Shown piece by piece: positions 31,747-40,446 of a DNA stretch of 64,000 bases (positions are counted from its first letter, which is position 1; every line of letters starts with the position of its first letter). Origin of the DNA: Chloroflexota bacterium (GTDB taxonomy: Bacteria > Chloroflexota > Anaerolineae > J102). The stretch lies in contig JAADII010000144.1 in the NCBI GenBank assembly GCA_013151415.1, positions 1 to 64,000 of the forward strand, read 5' to 3'. The notes below the pieces were generated by a model. That model saw nothing but the letters and a program-made list of their open reading frames with translations. It had not been told where the DNA came from and ran no database searches. The position numbers and the translations under genes are program-made.

Positions 31747-31928
31747 TGGGGTATTGGGGGTATTGGATATTGGGGTATTGGGGTATTAGGTATTGGGGTG
31801 TTGAGGTGTTGATATTAGGTATTGGAGGTGTTGGATATCAGGATGCCAAAAGCGCAATTCGACACAAAACGATGCCCAATATCCAAATATCCAGTATCCA
31901 ATATCTAATATCCAATATCCAGTATCCA
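31747..31928. repeat. TATTGG/CCAATATCC word-repeat giant hairpin
   Basis: 31747-31842 is almost wholly made of TATTGG, TATTAGG and GTGTTG words (six exact TATTGG); 31875-31928 is made of the complementary words CCAATATCC, ATATCCAG and ATATCTAA. The two arms can fold on each other. It lies in the 5' leader of the minus-strand reductase gene. The 329-bp spacer 31714-32042 has no gene. Confidence 0.75.
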
Positions 31929-31981
31929 AAAGAAAACCCGACGGTGGCGGCGGGAAATGTATTCTCGCGGTTCCGTCGGGT
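31927..31981 (-). terminator. Candidate terminator after the small membrane gene pair
   Basis: ACCCGACGG (31936-31944) pairs with CCGTCGGGT (31973-31981); on the minus strand it is followed by TTTCTTTT. The 28-base loop is long for a terminator, so the call is moderate. It lies about 62 bases after the stop of the YtxH-like gene. Confidence 0.45.
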
Positions 31982-32042
31982 GGCGTTTCATTAGGCATCA
32001 TTGCCATTGGCTATCAAGGTGGGATGCGAATGAGGGGCGACG

Positions 32043-32267
32043 CTACCTGGTTTTTGGGCTCATGATGTCGGCAAAGCTGCGCAATAGCGCGACTGCGGCC
32101 ACCCCAAATCGTATCCATTCGGTGGCGCTGGGCGTAGACAAGGTGGCGCCCGACTCTTCCAGCCTGGCGCGAGCCTCTTTGTTTTCGGTGGCGACCAGCG
32201 CGGCCACCAGGCCAATGGCCGCGCCAACTGCGGCGCCCACCAATAAGATGCGGGTGCGTTCGCTCAT
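32043..32267 (-). CDS. Small YtxH-like membrane protein
   Basis: 74 residues. One N-terminal glycine/alanine-rich transmembrane helix (ILLVGAAVGAAIGLVAALVA) and a short amphipathic tail, similar to YtxH/gas-vesicle-related small stress proteins. ATG 32267 immediately follows the stop of the upstream membrane gene (one base between), so the two are coupled. No function can be given; such pairs often anchor at the cytoplasmic membrane. Confidence 0.6.
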   Translation of the reverse strand: MSERTRILLVGAAVGAAIGLVAALVATENKEARARLEESGATLSTPSATEWIRFGVAAVALLRSFADIMSPKTR

Positions 32268-32268
32268 A

Positions 32269-32571
32269 TCAACTCCTTTGGCGACGTTGCAAAGCCTTGG
32301 AGAAAGCAGAGATTGCGCCTGTCACCTGGCTGATCTTTGTCTCCGTCTGGATGATGGGATCGGTGACTTTTTGGCTATATTCGCGGCTCATTTTCGAGGC
32401 GAGGCTGGTGTATCGCTGCGCTTGAGGCAAGCCGATCCGTCGCAGCCAGCGCGCGGCCTCGCGCGTATACTTATACGAAAAATAGAGCGCGACGCCCAAG
32501 ACCAGGACGATGACAATGCTCTCGATGGCCAGGAAAATGAGGGCTAGATCTCTGCCGGTGGCTAGATTCAT
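32269..32571 (-). CDS. Small single-helix membrane protein of unknown function
   Basis: 100 residues. N-terminal transmembrane helix (IFLAIESIVIVLVLGVALYF), then a cytoplasmic basic, helical segment (KYTREAARWLRRIGLPQAQR) and a TETKISQVTGAISAFSKAL helix ending in QRRQRS. I do not recognise the family; the layout recalls DUF948/YtxG-like proteins often found next to YtxH-like genes. Start ATG 32571. Likely first gene of a two-gene unit ending at the candidate terminator near 31.95 kb. Confidence 0.6.
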   Translation of the reverse strand: MNLATGRDLALIFLAIESIVIVLVLGVALYFSYKYTREAARWLRRIGLPQAQRYTSLASKMSREYSQKVTDPIIQTETKISQVTGAISAFSKALQRRQRS

Positions 32572-32727
32572 ACGTTGCTCGTAATTTGTTCAGACCATTT
32601 CAAGTTGCGCAGTTCGGTCATCCGCTTCTCTGAAATGGCCTTCAGGCTGACGACGTTTTCGCAATACAAACCCGATTGTAGCAGAGAGCCGCGTGGCTGA
32701 GCAAAAGCCGTAGGAGTTGGTGACGGC

Positions 32728-33612
32728 TTACGCCATGCCCACGGTGCGTTTGGCGCTTTCCAAGGTGTTTTGCAGCAGCATGGCGATGGTCATGGGCCCA
32801 ACGCCGCCGGGCACCGGCGTGATGGCCGAGGCCACTTCTTTCACCTCGTCGAAATGCACATCGCCAACGAGACGATAGCCCTTTTTCTTGGTGGGATCAT
32901 CCACCGCGTTCACGCCTACGTCGATGACCACCGCGCCGGGCTTCACCCAATCCCCGCGCACCATCTGGGGCCGACCCACGGCCGCGACCAGGATGTCGGC
33001 CTCGCGCACCACATCGGGCAGATTGCGCGTGCGCGAATGGCAAATGGTGATGGTGGCGTTGCGGTGCAAGAGCAGCATGGACACGGGCAGCCCCACAATG
33101 TTGCTGCGTCCAAGAATCACCGCGCGCTTGCCCTCGATTTCAACGCCCGTGCGGTCGAGCAGTTCGATGCAGCCGCGCGGGGTGCAGGGCACGAACAACG
33201 GATCGCGCCGTTTCATGGACAGTCGTCCAATATTCAGAGGATGGAAGCCGTCCACATCCTTTTCCAGGCTGATGGTGCTGAGGATGGCCTCTTCGTCGAT
33301 ATGGGCGGGCAGAGGCAATTGCACCAGGATGCCGTGAACTTCCGGTCGCGCGTTGATCTCGGCCACGATCTTCTGCAACTCTTCCTGGCTGATGTCGCCG
33401 GGCAAATCATAGCCAAACGACTGAATGCCCACCTCGGCGCACGCCTTTTTCTTCATGCGCACATAGGTTTGCGAATCTTTTCGATCTCCCACCAGCACCG
33501 TGGCCAACCCAGGAACCACGCCATATTGAGCCTGCATTTTTTCCACTTCAGCTTTGATTTCACCTCGAATGGTGGCGGCAATGGCCTTGCCGTCGATGAT
33601 TTTTGCGGTCAC
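32728..33612 (-). CDS. folD: Methylenetetrahydrofolate dehydrogenase/cyclohydrolase FolD
   Basis: 294 residues. SQTYVRMKKKACAEVGI holds the catalytic lysine region, VHGILVQLPLPAHIDE the second folate motif, VDGFHPLNIGRL and FVPCTPRGCIELL, then the NADP-binding AVILGRSNIVGLPVSMLLL and the closing ITPVPGGVGPMTIAMLL signature. It interconverts methylene-, methenyl- and formyl-THF in the cytoplasm. Start is GTG 33612 with a perfect AGGAGG five bases upstream. Slightly longer than E. coli FolD through a small loop (DPTKKKGYR). No operon partner visible. Confidence 0.95.
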   Translation of the reverse strand: MTAKIIDGKAIAATIRGEIKAEVEKMQAQYGVVPGLATVLVGDRKDSQTYVRMKKKACAEVGIQSFGYDLPGDISQEELQKIVAEINARPEVHGILVQLPLPAHIDEEAILSTISLEKDVDGFHPLNIGRLSMKRRDPLFVPCTPRGCIELLDRTGVEIEGKRAVILGRSNIVGLPVSMLLLHRNATITICHSRTRNLPDVVREADILVAAVGRPQMVRGDWVKPGAVVIDVGVNAVDDPTKKKGYRLVGDVHFDEVKEVASAITPVPGGVGPMTIAMLLQNTLESAKRTVGMA

Positions 33613-33654
33613 GAGAACCTCCTAGCTCGCGTCGATGATGGTCCACCGTCCGAT

Positions 33655-33760
33655 GTCCAGAATGGGCAAGCTGAACGATGGAGCGATGGGACAATAAGAC
33701 GATGGTCGGCTCAGGCCAATTTCACAAAATCCGCTTGCATGGCGGTCGCTTTGTGAAATG
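33655..33760. repeat. GACGAT words and a strong stem-loop in the folD-mutL spacer
   Basis: ATTTCACAAA (33719-33728) and TTTGTGAAAT (33750-33759) are perfect 10-bp arms with an inner CCGC/GCGG pairing. To its left are short ATCGTC-family words (ACGATGGAGCGATGGGACAATAAGACGATGG). It resembles the REP-like elements near 7 and 12 kb in layout. No T-run follows on either strand, so I do not call a terminator. Confidence 0.55.
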
Positions 33761-33835
33761 GTCGTTTGTGTTTGATGAAATATAGCACAAAATGGCTCTT
33801 TTCGCCAAACTTTGTAGTCTTTTTTACACTTCGCT

Positions 33836-35614
33836 TCAGGTCCGACCGAACTGCCGCTCTAACTGGCGTGCGCTAAAGTGGAGGATGGTGGGCCGGCCAT
33901 GCGGACAGGTGAGCGGATTTTCACATGCTTCTAGCTGGCGCAAAAGCTCTCGTTGTTCGGCCAATGAAAGCGTTTGCCCGGCCTTGATGGCCAGCCGCTT
34001 GCAGATGATGCGCACCAACGCGTCTTCCCGATCGCGACCCACCAGATCGGCTCGTTCGCTCAGTCCATCGGCCACTTCCTCCAACAGGCGACGCGGGTCT
34101 TGTCCACTCATAAACGCGGGCACCCCGCGCAACAGAAAGCTGCCGCCGCCAAAAAGTTCGATATCGAAACCGCTTTGCTGCAATGTGGGCAGATGTTGCG
34201 CCACCGCGCCGGCCAATTGCGTGCCCAGCTCAATGACCATGGGCTCCAGCAGTTGCTGTGTGGGGATGGGGTTTTCGCCCGCGGCCACGATCTTTTCATA
34301 AAGAATGCGTTCGTGCGCGGCGTGCTGGTCGATAAGATAGAGCCCGTCTGGCCCTTCGGCCACCAAAAACATGGCCGACACCTGCCCCACAGGGCGCAAC
34401 GGCGGCAATTTTGCGCCGCCCCGGGTGGCCGCAATCTCGCTCGCGGAGCCCACCTCAGCCCGGCTCTGTTTCGAGTCTGGCTCGGTGGACAGTCCCGCTT
34501 GCATCAAATCCATACGTAGCTGGTCCGGCTCCTCCGGCCTTTGCTCTGGCTCTCGCCGCGCGGCCCACATCGCGCGCGACCCCTCCTCCGGCTCCAGGCC
34601 CAAGCCCACTACGGACGAATGCTCCACCAACGCGCGATGCACGGCCCGTTGCACCGCGCGAAACACCAGCGACGCCTGCCTAAAGCGCACTTCGGCCTTG
34701 GTTGGATGCACATTCACATCCACTTCGGTTGGAGCCATCTCAATGAAAAGCGCGGCGATGGGAAAGCGCTTTTCCGGCAACATGGTGTGATAGGCTCGAA
34801 CCACGGCGAATGTTAGGTTTTTGTCCTGAATGTAGCGTCGATTGACGAATAACTCGATATAACGTCGATTGGCCCGATGCAGGCTGGGCTTGCTCACGAA
34901 ACCGCTCACCCGAATCCCTGGCGCGATCACGTCTTCACCCTCTTCCACGGGTAACATTTCCCGCGCGATCTCATGGCCATAGACCTTCATCAGCGTTTCC
35001 ATGCGGTCGCCCGAGCCTGTGGATTGAAAGGCCAGTCTGCCTTCGGTCACGTAAGCGAAACGCACTTCAGGATAAGCCAATGCATAGCGCGTGATGATCT
35101 GCGAAATGCGCCCGGCCTCGGTCGCGTCTGTGCGCAGAAACTTGAGCCGCGCCGGCGTGTTCCAGAAAAGATGCTCCACCGTGATGCTGGTTCCCACAGG
35201 GCCGCCCACCGAACGCCGAGCGACCAATTCACTGCTTTCCAGCTTTAGTTCGATCCCAACCGGTTCGTCCGCGCTGCGCGTGATCAGAGTGGTCTTGCTC
35301 ACCGCGGCGATTGCAGCCAACGCCTCGCCGCGAAAGCCCAAAGTTTCGATATGCTCCAAATCGGCCGCGTCGCGCAGTTTCGATGTCGCGTGGCGCTGAA
35401 ACGCGAGCGTCGCGTCCTGGGCCGACATGCCGCAGCCGTTGTCGATGACGCGAATCAACCGTTTGCCGCCGCCGCGAATCTCCACGCGGATGTCGGTCGC
35501 GCCTGCGTCCAGACTGTTTTCGATCAGTTCCTTCACCACGGACGCGGGGCGTTCGACCACTTCGCCCGCGGCGATTTTATCGGCGACATCGGGAGGAAGG
35601 ATGTGAATGGGCAT
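33836..35614 (-). CDS. mutL: DNA mismatch repair protein MutL (endonuclease-type)
   Basis: 592 residues from ATG 35614 (MPIHILPPDVADKIAAGEVV); the track start at 35773 adds non-homologous sequence. GHL ATPase motifs: ELIENSLDAGATDI, IDNGCGM, LGFRGEALAAIAAVSK. The C-terminal domain keeps the endonuclease metal site DQHAAHERILYEK (DQHAx2Ex4E) and CPHGRPTILHFS, so it nicks DNA itself, as in bacteria lacking MutH. The linker (about 340-390) is charged and variable (EPEQRPEEPDQLRMDL). Acts with MutS, which is not in this window. Confidence 0.95.
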   Translation of the reverse strand: MPIHILPPDVADKIAAGEVVERPASVVKELIENSLDAGATDIRVEIRGGGKRLIRVIDNGCGMSAQDATLAFQRHATSKLRDAADLEHIETLGFRGEALAAIAAVSKTTLITRSADEPVGIELKLESSELVARRSVGGPVGTSITVEHLFWNTPARLKFLRTDATEAGRISQIITRYALAYPEVRFAYVTEGRLAFQSTGSGDRMETLMKVYGHEIAREMLPVEEGEDVIAPGIRVSGFVSKPSLHRANRRYIELFVNRRYIQDKNLTFAVVRAYHTMLPEKRFPIAALFIEMAPTEVDVNVHPTKAEVRFRQASLVFRAVQRAVHRALVEHSSVVGLGLEPEEGSRAMWAARREPEQRPEEPDQLRMDLMQAGLSTEPDSKQSRAEVGSASEIAATRGGAKLPPLRPVGQVSAMFLVAEGPDGLYLIDQHAAHERILYEKIVAAGENPIPTQQLLEPMVIELGTQLAGAVAQHLPTLQQSGFDIELFGGGSFLLRGVPAFMSGQDPRRLLEEVADGLSERADLVGRDREDALVRIICKRLAIKAGQTLSLAEQRELLRQLEACENPLTCPHGRPTILHFSARQLERQFGRT

Positions 35615-35771
35615 GTGCGCATTATACCACACAGGCGGGTGAGGCGAGGGCAAGAGAGCGCAGCTCGAGGGGGCCTTTTCATGGGCGCTTCGCTTCAGCC
35701 CTTTTCCTCTCCACCGCCCTTCCTCTTTTCCGAATTTGTGCGCGCGGTCACGGCTCGGCGATAATAGTTGC

Positions 35772-36422
35772 ATGACTCAAAACCATCGTTTGGCTCATGT
35801 CGAGCTGCTTCTTTTCGATTTGGATAACACCCTTTATCCTCGCGATCTGGGTCTGTGGCGGGAAATCGACCGTCGCATTCTCGACTATGTTTGTCGCACG
35901 CTTGGTTTGCCGCCCGAAGAAGCGCGGCGCGTGCAAAAATACTATTGGCGCACATATGGAACCACCATCTCCGGCCTTATCGCCGAACATCAGGTCGATC
36001 CGGTTCCTTATCTTGAGTATGTTCACGATTTCGACGCCACCGTTTATTTGCAACCCAACCGCAAACTGGCCCGCATTCTCGCGGCGCTGCCTCAGCGTAA
36101 AGCCATTTTCACCAATGCCACTGCGGAGCACGCGCGCAACATTCTCACCGCGTTGGATGTGATCGAACACTTCGATCCTCTCATCGGCATGGATGATGTG
36201 GGATACATTTCCAAACCCGATCCGCGTGCATATGAGCGTTGCTTCGCCATGCTCGGGGTTGCGCCCGAACACTGCCTTTTTCTGGAGGACAGCCCCAAAA
36301 ACGTTGTTCCGGCAAGGGAGATGGGCGCGCTGACCGCGCTGGTGGGCGCGGAGCGCGGCGAGGCCGATTATCACCTCGATCGCATTGAAGACCTGGCCCA
36401 ACTCTTCGCTCTTGACGTTTGA
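35772..36422 (+). CDS. HAD-superfamily pyrimidine-5'-nucleotidase-like phosphatase
   Basis: 216 residues from ATG 35772 (MTQNHRLAHVELLLFDLDNT). HAD motif I LLLFDLDNTLYP, motif II KAIFTNATAEHA, motif III KPDPRAYERCF, motif IV LFLEDSPKNVVPAREMG. The DLDNTLYP form and the ILDYVCRTLGLPPEEARRVQ cap place it with the SDT1/pyrimidine-5'-nucleotidase group, which dephosphorylates nucleoside monophosphates. It is divergent from mutL (157-bp spacer) and abuts the flippase gene downstream, so it may be at the head of the polysaccharide locus or only a neighbour. Confidence 0.85.
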   Translation: MTQNHRLAHVELLLFDLDNTLYPRDLGLWREIDRRILDYVCRTLGLPPEEARRVQKYYWRTYGTTISGLIAEHQVDPVPYLEYVHDFDATVYLQPNRKLARILAALPQRKAIFTNATAEHARNILTALDVIEHFDPLIGMDDVGYISKPDPRAYERCFAMLGVAPEHCLFLEDSPKNVVPAREMGALTALVGAERGEADYHLDRIEDLAQLFALDV

Positions 36423-36478
36423 AAGAGGAAGGCGCTATAGTTGAGACGACGGTGCAACCAAATTTGCTGGAGAACTCG

Positions 36479-38005
36479 ATGCGCGTTCGCACGATTGTCA
36501 CCAACACCGGTTTTAATCTCATCGCCATGGTTGTGAACTCGTTGATCGCCATGGTGATCACCCCTTATCTCATCGTTCAGTTGGGCGAAGCATTGTTCGG
36601 CGTATGGGCTTTGGCCGCGATCATCATTGTCGTGGCGCAAATGTCTGATTTTGGCCTAGGACGGGCGTTGGTGCGCAATGTGGCTCAGCATCGCTCTTTG
36701 GGGCGTTGGTCGGCCATTAGTCTAGATTTCAATAGCGATCTGTGGCCATTGGCCCTGGTCATTCTTTTTGTGAGCGCGTTGGCGTGGGCGCTCGCGCCCC
36801 TTTTGGCTGCGGCTTTGGGCGTGCCAGAATCTTTGATGACCGAGGCTGTTCCTGTCTTGCGGCTTTTGTGTCTGACATTTCTGCCGGTGGCCGCAGGGCT
36901 GTTGCTCGCCGCGACCCTTGAGGGCGCGCAACAAATGGGCTACACCAGCGCCGCGCTCATCTTGAATCGTCTGATTTTCGTCGGCGGCGTGGTGTGGGCT
37001 ATGAGGATGGGGTGGGGCTTGCAAGGGGTTGCGGCCGCACAGTTGGCGGCCGTGGTGGCGCAAACCCTCTTTCTGGCTTTGGCCGCATTTCGGATAACGC
37101 CTACGCTGCGCGTCTCGCCGGGCCTGATTGCGCCCCAACGTCTGCGGCATGATTTGCGCTTTGGTCGCTACATTTTTCTCACCGGTTTGGTGAGCCTTAT
37201 CTTCACCGCCTCAAACAAGATCATTCTGGCCCATTGGGTGGGTTTGGAAAGCGTCGCCTTCTACGAGTTGGCCTCGGTGGTCGCGCTGCAACTATTCGCC
37301 ATTGCTTTGGCCGCGGCCCAGGCCTTGTATCCAGCCTATGCAACGGCCCATGTTCAGGGCGGTTGGCCGGCCGTGCAACGATTGTATCGCGGCGCGCTGC
37401 GCGTGTTCACTCTGACCATTGCGCCTTTGGGCGCGGTCATTATTGCTTTGGCCGCGCCGTTGGTCATGGCGTGGTTTGGGCGGTTCGAGGCCGAGCCCGT
37501 GCAGGCTATGCGCTGGCTTGTGGCCGGTTGGTTGGTGGTGAGCATGGCCGCGTCGGCATCGGTGGGGTTGCAAGCCATTGGCCGACCGGGATTGGCCGCG
37601 CTATTTTCCATTTACAACGCCGCTCTAAATCTGGCGCTTGCACTGCTGCTCGTTCCTCGTTGGGGCTTTCAAGGCGTGCTTGCCGCCAATGTTTTGGCCA
37701 TCACCAGCAGCGCCCTGTTCACGCTTTGGGCGTTTCGTCGTCTGAGCGGGCTTTCTGTTCGTGAATGGTGGCGCGGCCTTTCACCAGATGTGTTGTTCTG
37801 GGTGGGTGGACTGGCTTTGGGCTTGGGATGGTTGGCTACGCGTTTGACCGATCCCTCTTTGTTGCAGATAGTCGCCCTGGTTGCGCTTTACGCCTGCGGC
37901 TATGTGGCTGGCCTGGTGGCGTTGCGTCTTTTGCGTCCTGAAGAAAGCGCCTGGCTGCGAGAGTTTTGGGATCGAAAAGCGTTGCGTTTGGGGCTTTCTT
38001 CATGA
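36479..38005 (+). CDS. Wzx-type polysaccharide flippase (MATE/MOP superfamily)
   Basis: 508 residues from ATG 36479 (MRVRTIVTNTGFNLIAMVV) with GGAG six bases upstream; the track TTG at 36419 is less likely. About 14 hydrophobic helices, with the N-terminal NSLIAMVITPYLIVQLGEALFG and central GRYIFLTGLVSLIFTASNKI typical of polysaccharide-transport flippases. It moves lipid-linked oligosaccharide across the membrane. It ends in an ATGA overlap with the following GT2 gene. An ABC exporter is also encoded in this locus, so two export routes coexist. Confidence 0.85.
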   Translation: MRVRTIVTNTGFNLIAMVVNSLIAMVITPYLIVQLGEALFGVWALAAIIIVVAQMSDFGLGRALVRNVAQHRSLGRWSAISLDFNSDLWPLALVILFVSALAWALAPLLAAALGVPESLMTEAVPVLRLLCLTFLPVAAGLLLAATLEGAQQMGYTSAALILNRLIFVGGVVWAMRMGWGLQGVAAAQLAAVVAQTLFLALAAFRITPTLRVSPGLIAPQRLRHDLRFGRYIFLTGLVSLIFTASNKIILAHWVGLESVAFYELASVVALQLFAIALAAAQALYPAYATAHVQGGWPAVQRLYRGALRVFTLTIAPLGAVIIALAAPLVMAWFGRFEAEPVQAMRWLVAGWLVVSMAASASVGLQAIGRPGLAALFSIYNAALNLALALLLVPRWGFQGVLAANVLAITSSALFTLWAFRRLSGLSVREWWRGLSPDVLFWVGGLALGLGWLATRLTDPSLLQIVALVALYACGYVAGLVALRLLRPEESAWLREFWDRKALRLGLSS

Positions 38006-38967
38006 GCAGGCCAGATTTGAGCATCGTCATCGTTAGTTGGAATGTGCGCGAGGCGTTGTTGGCCTGCCTGGCGGCCCTGCCCGACGCGGTCACCCCAGCT
38101 TACGCGTACGAAGTCATTGTTGTAGACAATGCCTCGTCTGATGGCAGCGTCGCCGCTGTTCGCAAGGCCTTTCCTTCTGTGCACATAATTGCCAATTCGG
38201 CCAATCGTTTGTATACTGCCGCAGCAAACCAAGGATTGACCATCGCGGTTGGCCGTCATCTTCTTCTGATTAATCCAGATGCGATTCCTCAACCTCATAG
38301 CCTGGCCCGGCTCATTGCTTACGCCGATCAACATCCTCGCGCCGGTCTGTTAGGGCCGCGCATCTTCCGTTCTGATGGTCGCGACGACTTGCGCACGGGA
38401 CGAGAGTATCCTACGCCTTGGTCCGAGACTTTGGACTGGTTTGGGTTCACCCGGCGTTTTCCGCATCATCCTTTTTGGGCGGCCAATTTGCGACCAGACT
38501 TTCCTCGAGATCGCACCGCATCTGTTCCCCTTCTTTCCGGCGCTTGTCTTCTGCTGAGCCAGCGCCTGCCATCTTCCCTTCGTCGACTTGATGAATATTT
38601 CCCCATGTACGGGGAAGATGTGGACCTTTGTCGTCGCGTTCAGCAGGCCGGATATGAAACCGTGCTGGTGGCCGACGCCGAGGTGTTCCACGCCGGGGGG
38701 CAAAGTAGTCGTCAGATCGGCCTTCGCACGGCATTGTTGGCCGTGGAAGGCGTTCAGCGTTATTTCCGACGTTGGCGCGGCAGCGGCGCCGCCAGACGGC
38801 ATCGCATGGGCATGGCATTGGTCGCGGTGGTCAAGTGGACCGCGTTCACTCTGCTCGGTTTGATTGGCCTTGAATCCGATCCAGCTTATCAGCGTCGCTT
38901 TCACAGAGCGCTCTTGGCTTGGGCGCTTGGCCGAGGCGATATTCAACGATTGATGATTGAAGGTTGA
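38002..38967 (+). CDS. GT2-family (rhamnosyltransferase-like) glycosyltransferase
   Basis: 321 residues from ATG 38002 (MSRPDLSIVIVSWN). GT-A fold motifs: SIVIVSWNVREALLACL, YEVIVVDNASSDGSV, HLLLINPDAIPQPH (DxD-like NPDA), and the C-terminal acceptor loop YFPMYGEDVDLCRRVQQAGY. A short hydrophobic segment near 270-290 (VAVVKWTAFTLLGLIGL) may bind the membrane. Family members add rhamnose or other deoxyhexoses to lipid-linked glycans. ATGA overlap with the flippase. Its last codons run into a TTGAAG-word repeat. Confidence 0.88.
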   Translation: MSRPDLSIVIVSWNVREALLACLAALPDAVTPAYAYEVIVVDNASSDGSVAAVRKAFPSVHIIANSANRLYTAAANQGLTIAVGRHLLLINPDAIPQPHSLARLIAYADQHPRAGLLGPRIFRSDGRDDLRTGREYPTPWSETLDWFGFTRRFPHHPFWAANLRPDFPRDRTASVPLLSGACLLLSQRLPSSLRRLDEYFPMYGEDVDLCRRVQQAGYETVLVADAEVFHAGGQSSRQIGLRTALLAVEGVQRYFRRWRGSGAARRHRMGMALVAVVKWTAFTLLGLIGLESDPAYQRRFHRALLAWALGRGDIQRLMIEG

Positions 38968-39025
38968 AAGCCATCATGCGTTCGTTCTCATGTCTTCAAT
39001 CATAACCCTCGTTTTTCAATCCTTT
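38948..39025. repeat. TTGAAG/CTTCAATC word repeat hairpin
   Basis: GATTGAAGGTTGAAAGCC at the end of the GT2 gene faces CTTCAATCATAACC and TTTTTCAATCC after 30-40 bases. Arms are imperfect. It overlaps the GT2 stop codon and fills the short spacer before the GT4 gene. Confidence 0.45.
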
Positions 39026-39033
39026 ATGTGCCT

Positions 39034-40221
39034 ATGACGCAGCCTCTTCGAGTTCTTCATTGCCGTCAGGGCGACCGCGTTTGGGGGCCAGAACGTCAAA
39101 TTTTGCAGTTGGCCGAACGCTTGCCTGATTACGGCATCGAGATGGAGATCGTCTTGCTACGACGATGGGGATTGGATCCGAAACCTCATCCATTGGCCGC
39201 GCGAGCGCGTCGTCTGGGATGCGAAGTGCTCGAGGTGCCGGCAAGACCCCAAGACTGGCGGCAGGTGGTGCGGTTGTTGCGTAGTCGCTTACGCGACTGC
39301 GGAATTCTCCACACACATGAATTCAAAAGCGATTTGCTCGGCTATTGGGCCGCGCGGCAAAGCAATCGCCCCTGGATCGCCACCGATCACCATCTCGCCA
39401 TCGAAGACGATTGGTTGCTTCGCCTTTTCGGTTATGCTGATCGGGTGGTTTTGAAGCGGGCGCAGGCTGTTGTGGTGCCCTCGTACAGTCAGGCCGAACG
39501 GTTGTCCAGGCATGTGCCGCTCGAACGAATCCATGTGATCTATCATGGCATCGATGCGCAAGCGTTTGCTCGTTCGGCGGGAAACGAGCGCGCGGCCTTG
39601 CGTCGTCGTTATGGCGTGGCCGATGATGAGCATGTTATCGCCATCTTTGGTCGTCTGGAGCCGGTGAAAGGTCATCGCGATTTCTTGCGAGCCGCGCGCC
39701 GCATGTTGGAAAGACGCGATGACTTGCGTTTTTGGGTGGTGGGCGAAGGAAGTCTCGAGCCGGTGTTGCGCCGTCAGGTGCAAGAGCTTGGCATTGCGCA
39801 CCGGGTGGATTTTCTTGGCTACCAGAACGATGTGGCGCCCCTCATGGCGGCCAGCGATTTGGTGCTCATGCCTTCGCGCCATGAGTCTTTCGGCATCGTG
39901 CTCATCGAGGCCATGTCATTGGGCAAGCCCGTGATCGCCAGCGCCGCGGGCGGCATACCTGAGGTGGTGCTGGACGGAGCCAGCGGCTATTTGGTCCCGC
40001 CGGGTGACCCCGATCAGTTAAGCCGCCGCGTGTTGGAGATGTTGTCCAATCCGGGTCATGCTCAACAGATTGGCTTGGCCGGACGCGAGCGAGTCCATCG
40101 CGAATTCACCGTCGAACAAATGGTGGAGCAAATGGCGGCTTTGTATCATCAGGTGGATGCAGTGAAGCGCGGCGCGTTTGTCTCCCCTCGGCCGCAACGA
40201 GCGCCTCTTTCCGCCGTTTGA
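39034..40221 (+). CDS. GT4-family glycosyltransferase
   Basis: 395 residues from ATG 39034 (MTQPLRVLHCRQGDRVWGPE). Two Rossmann domains; donor site FGRLEPVKGHRDFLRAAR, FLGYQNDVAPLMAASDLVLM and the EX7E motif in SRHESFGIVLIEAMSLGKP, then AAGGIPEVV. It retains the sugar configuration and uses a nucleotide-sugar in the cytoplasm. The GTG at 39028 (track start) is possible but ATG two codons later is preferred. A 225-bp spacer without gene follows. Confidence 0.9.
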   Translation: MTQPLRVLHCRQGDRVWGPERQILQLAERLPDYGIEMEIVLLRRWGLDPKPHPLAARARRLGCEVLEVPARPQDWRQVVRLLRSRLRDCGILHTHEFKSDLLGYWAARQSNRPWIATDHHLAIEDDWLLRLFGYADRVVLKRAQAVVVPSYSQAERLSRHVPLERIHVIYHGIDAQAFARSAGNERAALRRRYGVADDEHVIAIFGRLEPVKGHRDFLRAARRMLERRDDLRFWVVGEGSLEPVLRRQVQELGIAHRVDFLGYQNDVAPLMAASDLVLMPSRHESFGIVLIEAMSLGKPVIASAAGGIPEVVLDGASGYLVPPGDPDQLSRRVLEMLSNPGHAQQIGLAGRERVHREFTVEQMVEQMAALYHQVDAVKRGAFVSPRPQRAPLSAV

Positions 40222-40446
40222 CAGCGTCTGCGTTTGGTCTCTCTTTTGACGCGAGTTTGGCGCGGGTTCTGCAAAGCAAAGGCATGAAAAGTGCATGCTC
40301 ATGCGCTAGATTCGCATCTTTATCTTCCTCCACACTTGATGACCCCCGTTCAGGAGGGGGGTGATGGCGAATAGCGTTCGCCCAAGAGGCGCTCTCTATT
40401 CCTGTTCTTTTGGCTTTCTCAAAGACAAAAAATACGGAAAAAATCG

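Noticed and set aside
31747-31928. CRISPR array
   Set aside because: Words are 6-9 nt without fixed spacers, arms are complementary, and no cas gene is near.
32770-33756. 328-residue plus-strand ORF over folD
   Set aside because: Antisense shadow of folD with histidine-rich, unstructured translation.
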